From assembly GCF_030704535.1 (NCBI RefSeq), contig NC_081808.1:22757501-22821500 (forward strand): a DNA stretch of 64,000 bases. The letters are read 5' to 3'. Shown piece after piece: positions 1-12,800 of this stretch. The notes below the pieces were generated by a model that was not told the origin of the DNA, did not search any database, and was given only the letters and a program-made list of their open reading frames with translations. Numbering within the stretch: position 1 is the stretch's first letter; each line of letters begins with the position of its first letter. This DNA is from Vitis vinifera. Taxonomy: Eukaryota > Streptophyta > Magnoliopsida > Vitales > Vitaceae. Position numbers and translations under genes: made by a program.

Positions 1-766
1 GCAAGTGATCACCCAACCAGGTGGTTGCTTGTGCTTTCCTGAAGTACCTAGTCAATCATCTGCTTCACTTAGGTGGTCTAGTGATTGTCTGTACTGTAGT
101 AGGCTAACCTAACTTCATCTTGTTAGAGGTTAGTCTAACCTAGGGTTGGCAATCTGTCTTCATGGGTTGTGTTCTTATCATGTTGAAGCACGAGTATATA
201 AAATGGGTTAATCCCAGCAAGACATCAGTCACAATCATGTTGAAAATGCAAACCCAAACCTGATCTGTTTATTAAATAGGTAACATGAACACAACCCTTG
301 TAACTTGTCTAGTAATTAAGATATCAAATTTCGTTAAAAAATCAATCTTAAATTTTTATCAAATGATCTTTACTTTTCTTTCCCACATTTTCTCAACATC
401 CAAACACAACATGTTCCAAACATTTTCAAGAACCATAAAGAAATGTCCTTGCATTTTGTTATCATCTAGATATAGTTGAAACATGAAAAAAAAGGAAACT
501 ATGCATTCTCAGTAATTAAACATGGTTTAAACATTTTCAAGAACAATGAAAACATTTTTATCCTTTTTCCTATTTTATCAATAATGAAAAAATAACTTTC
601 ATCGTATCTTGGCAACCAAACATGGACAAAAAAGAGACATCCTAATGGATTTGACAATAAGTTTTTGTTTTCCATTTTCAGCATGTTTACATTCAAGAAC
701 AACAAAAAACTATTTAAATCTAGGTTATTTTCCTTTTTTTTTGGCATTCCTCTTTATAATATTCTC
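1..766. other. Repeat-rich non-coding DNA, probably intron of the SAC gene
   Basis: No exon is recognised here. A TAGGGTTGGCAAT start at 142, followed by degenerate GGGTT/AACCC-rich sequence to about 310, resembles the ends of the hAT-like elements found elsewhere in the window, but no matching right end was found. The rest is AT-rich with homopolymers. If the phosphatase gene starts left of the window, this is intron. Confidence 0.4.
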
Positions 767-2340
767 TTTTTTATCCATAAAAAAATATTAATAAAGTGCC
801 AAAAAGGGCAAACCAAAGTACACATGATGTATACAATGGTCGCCAAAAGACCAAAAAAAAAAAAAAAAAAAAAACAAGAGAAAACAATAAACTACTCCCT
901 CCCTCAATGATAACCTAACCAATCAATGAAGTCGAATAAGGACATTGGTCTTTCAATTATATACAACTTGGTCCAAGACAACAAGTTACAAAGAAACAAG
1001 TTTTTGAGACTTTGGTCAGGAAACTCCTTGTCATCAAAAGATCTTCTATTTTGCTTCTTCCAAATTGTCAAAAAGAGGCACAAAGGGTTTGTACCCCACA
1101 CTTTTTTCTGTTTTCTTTCAACAAAGGAGCCTTACCAGCCTAACATAGTCTCTTATACAAAGGAAGGTACTAAAAAAACGCCACAAAGGGAAAAGAAAAG
1201 CTGCCATGAAATCCTCACCTTGTTGCAATGTAGCAGAATGTGGTCAATTGACTCCTCTTGGATATGTCAAAGGAAACATCTATTAGTCAATGACCACTCT
1301 TTCCTTTGAAGTTGATCTAGAGTCAAAGATTTTCCCTAAGACGCCTCCCAAACAAAAAAACTCGCCTTAGGTGGAATCCACACATTCCCAACAACTCTTA
1401 CCGGAAAAGGTATCGATCTTCTAAGCTCTAGAATAAAGAGACTTAACAGAGAAGGTTCCAACCTTTCGTCTTCAACCAAATCACCTTATCCTCTCATTCC
1501 CTATTCACCACCTTATCTTGCAGCCTCATCAAGAAAAACACCCCTCAACCTTAATCTCTCAATCATTAAGACACCTAGAGAATCTAGGAGTCCAAATACC
1601 TTTTCACCTGATTGAATCCACAAGTCCACCACCCATACCTCTTTTGAGCTAGTTATGGAAAATAAGGAAGGAAAAAAAAAAACTCTAAAAGGCTCATCTC
1701 TACACCAAATATCCTTTCAAAACTTTACCTTTCTCCCATTACCCATAGAGAATGAGACTCTACTATTGATGATCTCCCTCAATCTCTGTATGGCCTTTCG
1801 TAACCTAACCTCATACACATCTCTCACTTCCTTAGAAGACTACCGTTCTTCAACCTCCCTATATTTACCATAGACAACCTGCCTTAGAAAACCCCCATTT
1901 CTGTTGCAAAGCACTAGTTCCATTTCAAAGTAGGGCCTTGTTGAGTGAGGAGAGACGCCTAACTCCTAGTCCCCCCTTTCTCTTATCTAAACAAATTGTA
2001 GCATAGTTCACTAAATGCGACTTTCTCTCTAAAGACCCACCACCCCATAGGAAGTCCCTTTAAATTTGCTCTAACCTCAAATTCACTATCCCTGACATCC
2101 AAAACAATGACATGAAGTAGATAGACAAGCTATTTAAAGCGCTCCGAATCAAAGTAAGTCTACCCCTTTTGGAAATATATTATTTTTTCCACATTGCCAA
2201 TCTTTTACTAAACCTCTTTTCCACTTGTCCTAAGCCACCAAAGAGTTAAGAGAGGCACTTAAAGGAAGCTCCAAATAAGTGGTTGGAAGCTAACCCACTT
2301 TTCAAATTTTCCAAGTTCTCCACCTCACCTAGTTTATTTT
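767..2340 (-). mobile_element. 5'-truncated LINE (L1-type) relic, 3' portion
   Basis: Read on the minus strand, this holds the end of a plant L1-type reverse transcriptase (about 2,335-1,900, including a readable FLWGGG block near 2,060), then a zinc-knuckle-like region near 1,300-1,200, then a C-terminal block (1,101-904) ending in a DWLG motif. The last block aligns by eye with the LINE at 2,918-3,374. The tail after the stop, with the 'cttttggcg...' stretch, also matches that copy. Stops and frameshifts show it is dead. The 3' end is placed near 767-775 where the A-rich tail ends; the 5' break near 2,340 is approximate. No target-site duplication was found. Confidence 0.75.
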
Positions 2341-3818
2341 CTCATAAAACAAATAAAATAAAAATAAAATTAAAAGCAATGTTCATAGCTTCAAAATTGT
2401 GATTCCAAATCACAAATCCCTGAGGATTCAAAGATATAGAGAGAGGGAAGAGTTTTCAGTTTTCCATATTGCCTTTTAAGCTGACAAATATTAGGAGATC
2501 TTGGAGAGATGTGGGATGTGGAACGAAAAATTAATGGAGATAAAGGATTCTTGAGAGAAGAACACAATGATTTGGGTGAAGAAGAGCTGTTTGGGCATGA
2601 AATACTATAAGATGGTTAGGATTTTCTTTTCTCTAGAAAAGTACTTTTTAGCTCGATGTTTTAAATCATTTCACTTATTTAATTTGTTTGTTTTATATCT
2701 AAAATTTGTAAAAATATTTGAAATTATATGGATAAATGGGTAGTATTGGTCTTGGGTCATAAATGTGTCAGGTTAATATGGTAAGTAAAGGGGTTAGTTA
2801 GGCTGAAGCCCTTAACCCAAACATGATACATTTCAACCCAGCATGATACTTACTAAGCAGATTATTTTGATCAGTACCAAGCAGATTATGCATCTTATAT
2901 AATTATGACACAACCATAATTATGATACAGTGTTATGGGAATTATTATTTGCTCTTTTTGGTGTTACTTAGGTCCTGCCTTATTCGGTTAGAGATACCTT
3001 TAGTGGGTGGAGTGGCTTTAATATGGGCAAGAAGCGCAGAAAGGTGTGGAAGGCAACCCCTTTGTGTATCTTTTGGGCGGTGTGGAAGGAAAGAAATAGG
3101 ATCGCTTTTGATAATGAGGAGCTATCGATGAATAGGTTGAAAAATTCTTTTGTTTGTAATCTTTGGGTGTGGTCTAAATCAGTTGTAAATGAAGGTCCGC
3201 TCTCTTTACTCGGTTTTTTTGATTGGCTAGGTGCTAGGTGAGGGCTGGTATTGTATTTTCGTTTTCTTTTTGTGCCCTTGGGCGCCTCTTGTATACCCCC
3301 TGTATGCTTTTGGGCTTGCTTTATGGGGCTCCTTGCTAATATATGCTTATTGTGTGTTTGCCAATAAAAAAAAAATAATTATGACACAACCATGATCACA
3401 ATCAACCTAAACCTATTAATTTTGTGTCATGTTTGAGTCATTTGAAAATCATGTCAAATATTGCTACCTCTAGGACCCTAACTGCAAAAATGACTCTAAA
3501 ACCTTGTGAAGAGAGATGAACTCATGATTACCTCATTGCTCCCTCAAGTTTGATCAGACAAGTAGTGCAGAAGGTTGAACCTGATAATTAGCAGTAAAAA
3601 AGATAACCTTTCATCTTCTTTTTTAAGTTTCAATTGAATCTTGAATTTCTGAAATTGATGCATTACAAATGGCTGGAGTTAAACTCAAGGAAAACACTTA
3701 GATACTTTTGACATGTAATATTTATATAATTGCAGCATTTTTATCAATTTCCTCCGGTTCTTTTGACATTCATGGTGAAATATCTTTATTGATACCTTGT
3801 GATGCTTCCGCTTTCCAG
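2341..3818. other. AT-rich repeat DNA flanking a LINE insertion
   Basis: No gene apart from the LINE at 2,918-3,374, which is listed separately. The flanks (about 2,720-2,917 and 3,375-3,480) rejoin into one continuous AT-rich repeat with 'cataatta' and 'gggtt'-type blocks. It resembles a hAT-like non-autonomous element, but its ends are too degenerate to fix. From 3,480 to 3,818 it is plain intron leading to the first visible phosphatase exon. Confidence 0.4.
2918..3374 (+). mobile_element. Short 5'-truncated LINE with perfect 19-bp target duplication
   Basis: The 457-bp insert encodes only the last part of a LINE reverse-transcriptase protein (frame to the stop near 3,241, with a FFDWLGAR end), then a short 3' UTR and a poly(A) tail at about 3,366-3,375. 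The 19-bp word ATAATTATGACACAACCAT occurs immediately before (2,899-2,917) and after it (3,375-3,393) without mismatch, the mark of target-primed reverse transcription. The perfect duplication implies a fairly recent insertion. The coding part aligns with the LINE at 21,650-26,060 (LWELLF...VSWVLP-type block) and with the minus-strand relic at 767-2,340, so all three belong to one family. Confidence 0.85.
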
Positions 3819-6800
3819 TGCACAACGATTGCATGATTTGGGTGATGAGTCCAAGCTACTTCCTCTTTGGAGACAGGTAAGCCCTTTTTGATGAAGCAGC
3901 AGATAAGTTTCTAACTAAACTTGTCTTTTTACCAAGAAAAATGGGTTCTGAATTGGAGCTAACTTTATTTCTGCTGTTTGTCGCCGCATTTATGTACAAC
4001 TGATGGTTTCAAACTTTATGTTCATATTAGTCATTCCTCATAGATGTTCCCTAGCTGTTATGATTTCCAAGTTGGGTTATTTTGCTTTCTTTTATTTATT
4101 TGTTTTGGTTTATGTCATCATGTATTTGAAATGTTGTTTTCACAGGCAGACCCTAGATTTCTCTGGAACAACTATATGTTGGAAGTTCTCATCGATAACA
4201 AGGTCTTTTTGTTGCTAACATTGTACTTTTGTTACATGCTCTGTTTTCTTCATTGCTTTCTGTTTGCAACTTACTGACTTCTGAACATCTTTATTGTCTC
4301 ATATCTGCAGCTTGATCCATACTTGCTTCCTGTCATCCAAGGGAATATCCTTATCTCAGTTATTTTTAGCTTTTGGTAGCGGTTGCAGAATAGCAACCGT
4401 TTAGAAATTAGCTGATTTGCATAAAAAATTTTCTGCTTTAGTTCTATGGTACTTGGTATGTTATATGTCATTCTGTTTGGAGTTAACCTTAACTGGACCT
4501 CAGGTTTTCAGTACTTTCAAGCAGCCATTGGAAAAGATATTATTGATGTTACCTTGATTGCACGAAGATGCACTAGGAGAACTGGTATGCAAAACTCTTA
4601 ACTATCCCTATGATTTTTTTATTTTAGTTCCCGCATGGGGGGGGAAACATGGTAAATCTTGCACCAGTATTGTAGTTTTAACATGAGGGAAGTAATTGAT
4701 TGGGTAGGGATGATCATCAACATTGGCCAAATTGGCTACAGGGAAAGCATGATGAGGCAATTTTGGTAATAGGATGGATTATAATTCATCCCACAGAAGT
4801 GACATTTTTTCACTAGCAGAATTGTATCATTTATGTAGGGGATAGTGGAGCTGTGATTGGGTTCCATATGGAACATTGGTTTGGAAAGAAATTAAGATGT
4901 TGAAGTCTTTCCATTATACTGCTATGATATGATCTTGCTATAGCCAGCATTTGCTTTAGAAGGATAAATAAGGTTTTACTTGCATTCATAACCTGGCCAA
5001 ATAGATTAAACATGCTCTATATTTCTAGTATGGAAGAAAGACCTACATGCAAAAACTATGAATTTTCCAAATAGTGTCTTGGTCATGGTTTTGTATATTT
5101 GAATTAGGGAAGGAGAAGTGGGGTTGTATATTTTATACAAATTGATAAGGAAAATGTGTTCTAGAACAAGGTTCAAAATTTCAACCTAGATCAATACATC
5201 TCGACAAAGTTGTATCTGCCTCAAGTCATGCCTTGCTATGACCATGCCTGCTATTTCACCAATAAATGAGTTTAATATTTTGTGACTCGTAAAAGGGTTC
5301 TGTTGAATTGGAGTTCACTTAGTAGTCTTATTTGCTTGATGACTTAGAGATGATGCTAAGACTAAGTAATTGGGTAATGAAGAAGGCAATGATGTTAGAG
5401 AGATTGACGGTGGAGAGGAGAAGAAGAAAAGCTATGGAAATGCAGTCAGTACCCTGAGGTTTGGGTCCCATGGAGAGTCCTAAGAGCTTGGCCATGGAAG
5501 GTTCCTCAGTCATAAAAAAGAAAAAAGAAAAAAGGAAAAGAGGAAGATTAGAAGAGGAGAGACAGAGGAGAACATTTAAGATCCTCCATTTTCATCTTCA
5601 TCCATGGCTGATTTATCTTAAGTTCAAACTTTAGAGAGTAAATGGAGAGATGAATTTGTACATCCATGGCTGATTTGTCTTTGATTGAGAGATGGAATGA
5701 CTATTTATGCAGAGAATGGAATGGGTATTTAACAGTTATTTGGGAAATGGGTGATGGGTATTTGATTGGAATTTGGGTTATTAATGATGGATATTCATGT
5801 TTAAATGGATAGTGGATATTTGGATTTATATGAAACAAATAGGATGTAGATATTGATATAAAAATTGGAAATGGATATATAGCTATAAAAAACATGTTTA
5901 TTTTTTAAATATGTTGATCCAAATAAAACAAAATTAATATTTAATTTTTTTTATTTTACAATTCTTTTATTTTGAGCATTTTTGATAGGAAAAATAATGT
6001 TAATTGTTTTAAAGATAATCTTTTTAAAATGGTTGTATTTTTTAACAGTTGAAAATATATTTTAAAAATTTTAAAATACATTTTGTTAGAAAAAGTTGTT
6101 ATCAAGAACAAATTGCTTTCTATTATTCATCATCTTTCATTTTTTGAAAATAACAAAAATCATTTAGCATGATGTGATTAAATAAAAAAGATTTTTAATT
6201 CTTAATATTTTCATAGACAATTTCCAATGCATATTTTTATCACTATTTAAACAACTTCGATATAATAAAAGTTTATTTTATTAGCTTTTAGTCTATGTAA
6301 TAGTATTCATTTTTGTGATAATTTTCATTGTTTTTAAAATTTTTTTGAGCTTTTGACTAGAACATTTTGCATAGTATTTGATACTTATGTTAGATGCTGA
6401 GATCAATTCGCATCAAGACTAGCTGGCTCGATGACCGATATCGTGACTTTGAAACATGTTTTGGAAGAAACTCCTATGACGAGGTTTGAGATGATGGGAT
6501 TTATGACCCTAAAATAACAAACCAAAACCTTATTGGTTTGATATATTTTCCAACAGCTTTTCCTGACTCACCACTAAGTTTCCATATCAAAGAACTCAAA
6601 GGCAGATATTTAACTAAGAAAGGAGCAGAAAAGTTGAAGTATGTTGTTCACACTGCTATTTATCCAGCACAGTGGGATTCAATTTCCTTTATATTGCAGC
6701 TTTTAGGTGTTGCATTTTCCCCCCCTTTTGTATGTACTTTGTTATGCTTATTGATGAGGAGATATCATTGTTTCTTATTGTTCCTTGTAAATTTTTTATG

Positions 6801-9800
6801 AACAAGATACTTCATTAGTTTTGATAACCTACTTTCCCTAACACAATATGCCCCATTAGAGAACACACTCAAACCAGCTTTAGGTTCTAAACTGTAATTT
6901 CAAATGATAGTTTTTTCTCATTTTTTTCATGTATATATTGTTAATAATAAGGTTGTATTTCTTGGAAGGCACTCGGATGTGGAGGAGGGGAGCTGATTCT
7001 GATGGGTATGTTGCAAATTTTGTGGAAAGTGAGCAAATTGTACAGTTGAATGGATACACAGCATCATTCGTACAGGTATATGCCTTTTTGCATATATGTA
7101 ATTATGCTATGGGCCATTATTGTTCACTTTTTCATTTTCTAATAAGAAATACCAAAGCTGAAACAGTCTAAATATTCAAAAGAGTACTTTAAGTTTAGAA
7201 TTTGGATATTGAATGTGTCACTGACCTGAGATACATTTGATAGAGGTGCCATAGGAAAAATTAGTGTTATGATCGCATGAGTGCCTTTGGTGACCGACTG
7301 ATGGACAAATAAGAGGAATGACTCTGTTTCATAGAGCAATTTATGGGTTAATTTCACTCACCTTCCTTGGGATTTGAACTAAATATGCTTAGCCACCATT
7401 AGTTTGAAATTTGGTTAAATACCTCTCCTAACCTTTCATTTGTTAAATTCCATTTACCACCACTTCGACTCAAAGTAAGGGAGGTATTTGATGAAATTTG
7501 AAACTAATGGTGGCTAATGGCCCAAACCTCAGGGGAGGTGAATGAAATTAACCTTGCAATTTATAAGTTGATGTAAGGAATTCCAACGTAATCAACAAGT
7601 ACATAAAATAAAGTATATGAAAAAGAATAGTGATTCTCCAATAAAAAGGGAGTGGCTGTATTTCTGTATAAATAATAATATATCTAAAATTTGCCTAGCA
7701 AAAGGGGATTCCATGAGCAAGTGATTTGAAGTGAAGGGAATGAGAATCCCTTTATTTGGAACATTATAAAATTCCACTTTTTAGATGGTTATATTAAGTT
7801 TCAATGAGTTTATGGGAGTAATGGTGGGGATGATGGATAAAAAGAAAAGAAGAACCTCTCTACATTACTAAAAACATAGTGTCTCAAGCATTGTTTGGGC
7901 TTCTTAATGTTCTCCTGAGACCCAAACCAGGCATTTATAGACACCACCCCACTCCCCAAACCAAACAAAAGAAAAAAAAATAAAAATCTCTCCTCCAATT
8001 TCTCCTCTGAATCCAACCTAAGTTTTTTTGTTCAGATTGCTAAAAGTAGCAATGAGAAAAACCTGCTGGATTTTTCAAATTTGTAGTAAACTAAACTTGA
8101 CCCATTTAAAAAATGATTATAAAAGGTTAGATCCTGTTTGATAGACCATAAATGTGAGATGAAAACTACTCTTGTTGCCATTCTCAGATGATCCACTTTT
8201 TTGCAGCAATATTGTAGACCATATCCCTTCTATATCTGAAACCCAAATTCCAAGAGGAGTCTTATGCATCAATGTTAAGGGACAAAGTCTTATAAAGATT
8301 AAAAATTGAACGTCTGTGTTAGCTTAAGTGGATAACTGATATGGACTTACATCACATTTAGTACACATATGAAATCCTTTTGGTTTCATTTTGCAGGTTC
8401 GGGGGTCTATTCCATTACTTTGGGAGCAAATTGTTGATTTGACATATAAACCTAAGTTCGAGATTGTGAAACTTGACGAAGCAGTGAGTGTTGTTGTTAT
8501 CTCTTCTTTTCATGGGAGTGATTTATTGTTCACTTTATGTTTCTTACACTTTAATTGGCTACTTTTCCTATATTTTAATTGGCTACTGCAATGAACACTT
8601 TCTGCAGCCTCGAGTAGCTGAACGACATTTTTTGGATTTAAGAAAAAAATATGGGAGTGTTTTAGCTGTTGATCTTGTCAATCAGGTACATATCCTTTTG
8701 TTTTTTTCATGCCTTCTGGTTTTACAGAATAACACATCTGATTTTGTTATCTTGAAGGCTATGTTGCACCTCTACATGGTCACTTGATGAACTTTTATGT
8801 GTGTGATGTATCTTGCTGTGAGCACAAAGACATCTGTGGTAGTGTGACATCAACATTCTTTTATAAGAATCCTGATTGATAACATCTTACTATGTAATGT
8901 GCTAAGCTATATGCTGCTGGTTATTTGGTTTGTAAACTAGTGCTTATGTTGACTCCTGGTTACCATAGTAAAAAATTCAGGTTTGGAAACTATTATCACT
9001 GGATATAATTTAGATTCAGTAAATGGCAAAATGCTTTGATAAACTTTGGGGCCATTGGGGCCATTGGGAAGGTAAAAGTCATCCAAGATTGTAAAAGTTG
9101 AGATGGTATGGAAAATTTCAAGAAAGATTTTGAGTGTAGATAAAGCAAAAAATATTGTGGAAAGGAGCACATAGGATCACTCTCAAGGTTCTGGAGTTTT
9201 GACAGAACCAAGAATGACTTTTTAATATGATTGTGCTAAATTAGGCAAAAATTTTCCAATCTTTTTATCTCAGTTGGTGTGCATATATTTTCTGTGGGTT
9301 GTTCATGTGTCATGTGGATCATCCTACACTTACTAGTGACCTACTACTAACAAGTTATTGTAGTATTTGAGCTATTCATTCTTAAACCACCTTTATCTTT
9401 TAACAGCATGGAAGTGAAGGACGCTTAAGTGAAAAGTTCGCCAGTGCAATGCAGCATATTGTTAATGATGATGTAAGGTACAACGTCCCCTCCTGTAACC
9501 TTTATTTTATTTTATTTCTCTAAGTTGCTTTCCTTCTTCACCGAGATCTACTGATTGTTGTAGATATCTGCACTTTGATTTTCATCGAATTTGTGGGCAT
9601 GTTCACTTTGAGCGCCTCTCCATCCTTTATGATCAGATTGTCGATTTCCTCACCAAAAACAGGTATTGTCTCTTTTCAAATGGCTAAAAGTATTTAAGCT
9701 AGGCTTGATAAATGTATTTGAAGATTCTTTGCTTGAACTGTTCATGTCCAGATAATTTTACGCATTGAATACCAACTTTTCTTTACCTCTGACTTTCTGC

Positions 9801-12800
9801 TTTATCTATTAAAGGTTATGTTGCTTTTTGGTAGGGAGGATACTAAGCATAGGTAGCATGTTAAGAGTTTGTTAGAAAAGATTTTGTGCATTGGTATACT
9901 TTGTAACTAGGGAGGATGCAGACATGTTGGTGTGTTTTTGACAACCTCCAAAACATGTTGTGCTGTATATAACTATGGACATAGACATGGGTGTTGGGAA
10001 ATGGAACCCAACCTATGTTATGACCAAAATTTCATAAGTAGGAGTGTCATCTTTACTTGTCTCATATTTGGGATTCTAACATAAATAGTTTGTGGTTGGA
10101 TTAACTTTCGCTCCTAGAAAATAGTTTGTGGTTGAATGATGTTTCTTTCTCACATCATTAGGGTTGCAAACAAGAACTACAAACTCCTTACAAGAGATGT
10201 GAACAATGACATTTTGCACATAGAAAACTTATTTTTCTTTCCCCCTTAAATTCAACTTGAATACTGGTAAATGAGTAAGAAAACCTCTTTTAATAATATT
10301 TGGGCCATCTTGCTTTGACTGCCTTGCATTATTGTTCATTGGCTGCAATCACCAAAAATTGTTAAGAATAACCTGAAAATTCATGTTGGATTGGGTACTA
10401 GATGAATTATGTATATTTATGTATGTATTTTGTTCTCTAATGTATGAAGATGCATATATTGCAAAGCAACCACTGATCTCATCCTTGATTACAGGGTTTA
10501 ATTAGCTGTCATCGACTAGTCTAAGACTATTTTAGGAATTTTTTGATTTAGTCAACTTTGTAATTAGGTTGACAAATATTTCTACCACTGATTTAGGAAG
10601 TTAATATTTTTTTCCTTTCTTAGATTATTTCTTCTATATAAAGATGTATACTCTATTGTGAATAGTGTAACATTTTTGCAGTCGGTTTCTAAACCGATAT
10701 GGTATTAAAGCAAGAAGTCTAACACTGTCAAGATCCATAGTCTTTATTGCTTAGCCATATACAACCTTCATTGCTGTAACTTGTTTAATTTTTCTTTTCA
10801 AAGCAGCCTTTGTTGTTGACTCTTTCATTCTTCCCATGCCATGCACAAAAATCTTGTTTTTAGATGTCTTTGTCTTATTTTGCTTATCACTGTTCTTCTG
10901 TATTTGCATTCAGCAAATATGGTTGATCAGAATTCTACCCAAAATCCTGTAAACAACTCTAGCCTATAGAAAGTCTCAAAGGGGAGCAAGTGCTTCCAAC
11001 CCCTGATTCTTCCTTTTCCACCAATGCTACTACTAAGGCTGGAGGAAGTCCTCAAAATACTGAGAAGAAGCTTCATTTACAAAGGAACAACTTGTTCTTT
11101 TACACAAGATCATGAGAAAAATGAGGTGACCTCCAATCCTACTTCTTATGCATTAGCCCAATATGGAATTCTTGGTAAGTGTCTCTTTTCAACCACTATT
11201 TTAAATTCAAGCTCATGGATCATTGATTCAAAAGCCACCAATCACATGTTGAAAGACTCAAAACTGTTTTATTTCTTACGACTGATATTCTAGTAATCAA
11301 AAGGTCCAAGTTACTAATGGATTATTTCTTACTGTTCATGGTAAAGGAAATGTCTATATATCACTAGAAATCACTGTTTTTTTTGTTCATGTGCCAAAAA
11401 TGTCATATAATTTGTTGTCAGTTAATAATCTCTCAAAAACCAGCGATTGTTCTGTAATTTTCTATCCTAACTATTGTGTTTTTCCTACCGAATCTCAAGG
11501 AAGGGCAATGCTAAAGAGAAGAATGAACTTTACTACCTAGATATTGAGAAAAAGGAGACTCCTCAAGCTTATCAAATGAAGGGAGTTCATAAAAAGGGAA
11601 CCTTAGAAGACTACTAATTGTCACATGAAAGATTAGGGTAGCCCAATTTCCATTACATGAGGAATTGATAATAGTTTAGAGTTTGGACCAACAACAGTTT
11701 TGTAATTTTCTTTCTTAACTACTATATTTTTAATAACCAAATCTTGGGGAAGATGATCGACAATGCTAAAGAGAAGAATGAATTATACTACCTAGATACC
11801 GAGAAGAAGGAGACACCTCAAGCTTATCAAATCAAGGGAGTTTAGAAAAAAGGAACCTTTGAAGACTACGGGTTATTACATGAAAGATTAGGGCATCTCG
11901 ATTTCCATTACATAAGGAAATTGTATCTACATCTTGGTAATAGTATAGATTTTTCCTAACTTTGAGTGTGAAATTTGTGAGTTGGCTAAAAATCAAAGGG
12001 CTCAATACCGCATTAGTGGTAAAAGAAGTGAAATTCCTTTCTTGGTTGTACATACTGATGTTTGGGGACCCTCAAGGGTGACTTATATTTTTGGTGCTAA
12101 ATGGTTCCTTAGTCTTATTGATGACGTTAGTAGGATTACTTGGATCCACTTACTAAAGGATAAATTTGAAACTATTGCCACAATTTAGAATTTTTCCTAA
12201 TGGTCCAAACATAATTTAACATCAAGAGGCATATTATTAGATCTGATAATGGTGGGAAATACTTCAATGAAGTACTTGGAATTTTGTTTTGTTTTTTTGG
12301 AAAAGAGTGTTATTCATCAATCAAGTGGTGCAGACACTCCCTAACAAAATGGAGTGGCATAACATAGAAATAAACATCTTCTTGGGGTAGCTTGAGCCTT
12401 AATGTTTGATAGAAACATTCCAAAACATTTTTGGGGAGATGCAGTTTTGAATCTTTTGATAGCAGCCTACCTTATTAATAGGATGCCTTCAAAGGTTCTT
12501 AATTTTCAAACTCTCATTGGAACGTTGAAAGAATGCTATCCTCACCTATCTGTATTTAGTTCCTTACCACTGGAAGTCTTTGGAAGTACTCTCTTTGTTC
12601 ATGTCCCTAGCAAAGACAAATTTAATTTTAACCTGAAAACTGTTAAGTGCAATGTCCCTGGATATTCTCTAAACCAAAAGGGGTACAAGAGTTACCATCT
12701 AATAACTGATAGGAAATTTGTTATAATGGATGAGAGCTTTTTTGAATAGCAACTGCATTATACAAAGATTGACCTTCAAGGGTAGCAAATAGAAGCAGAA

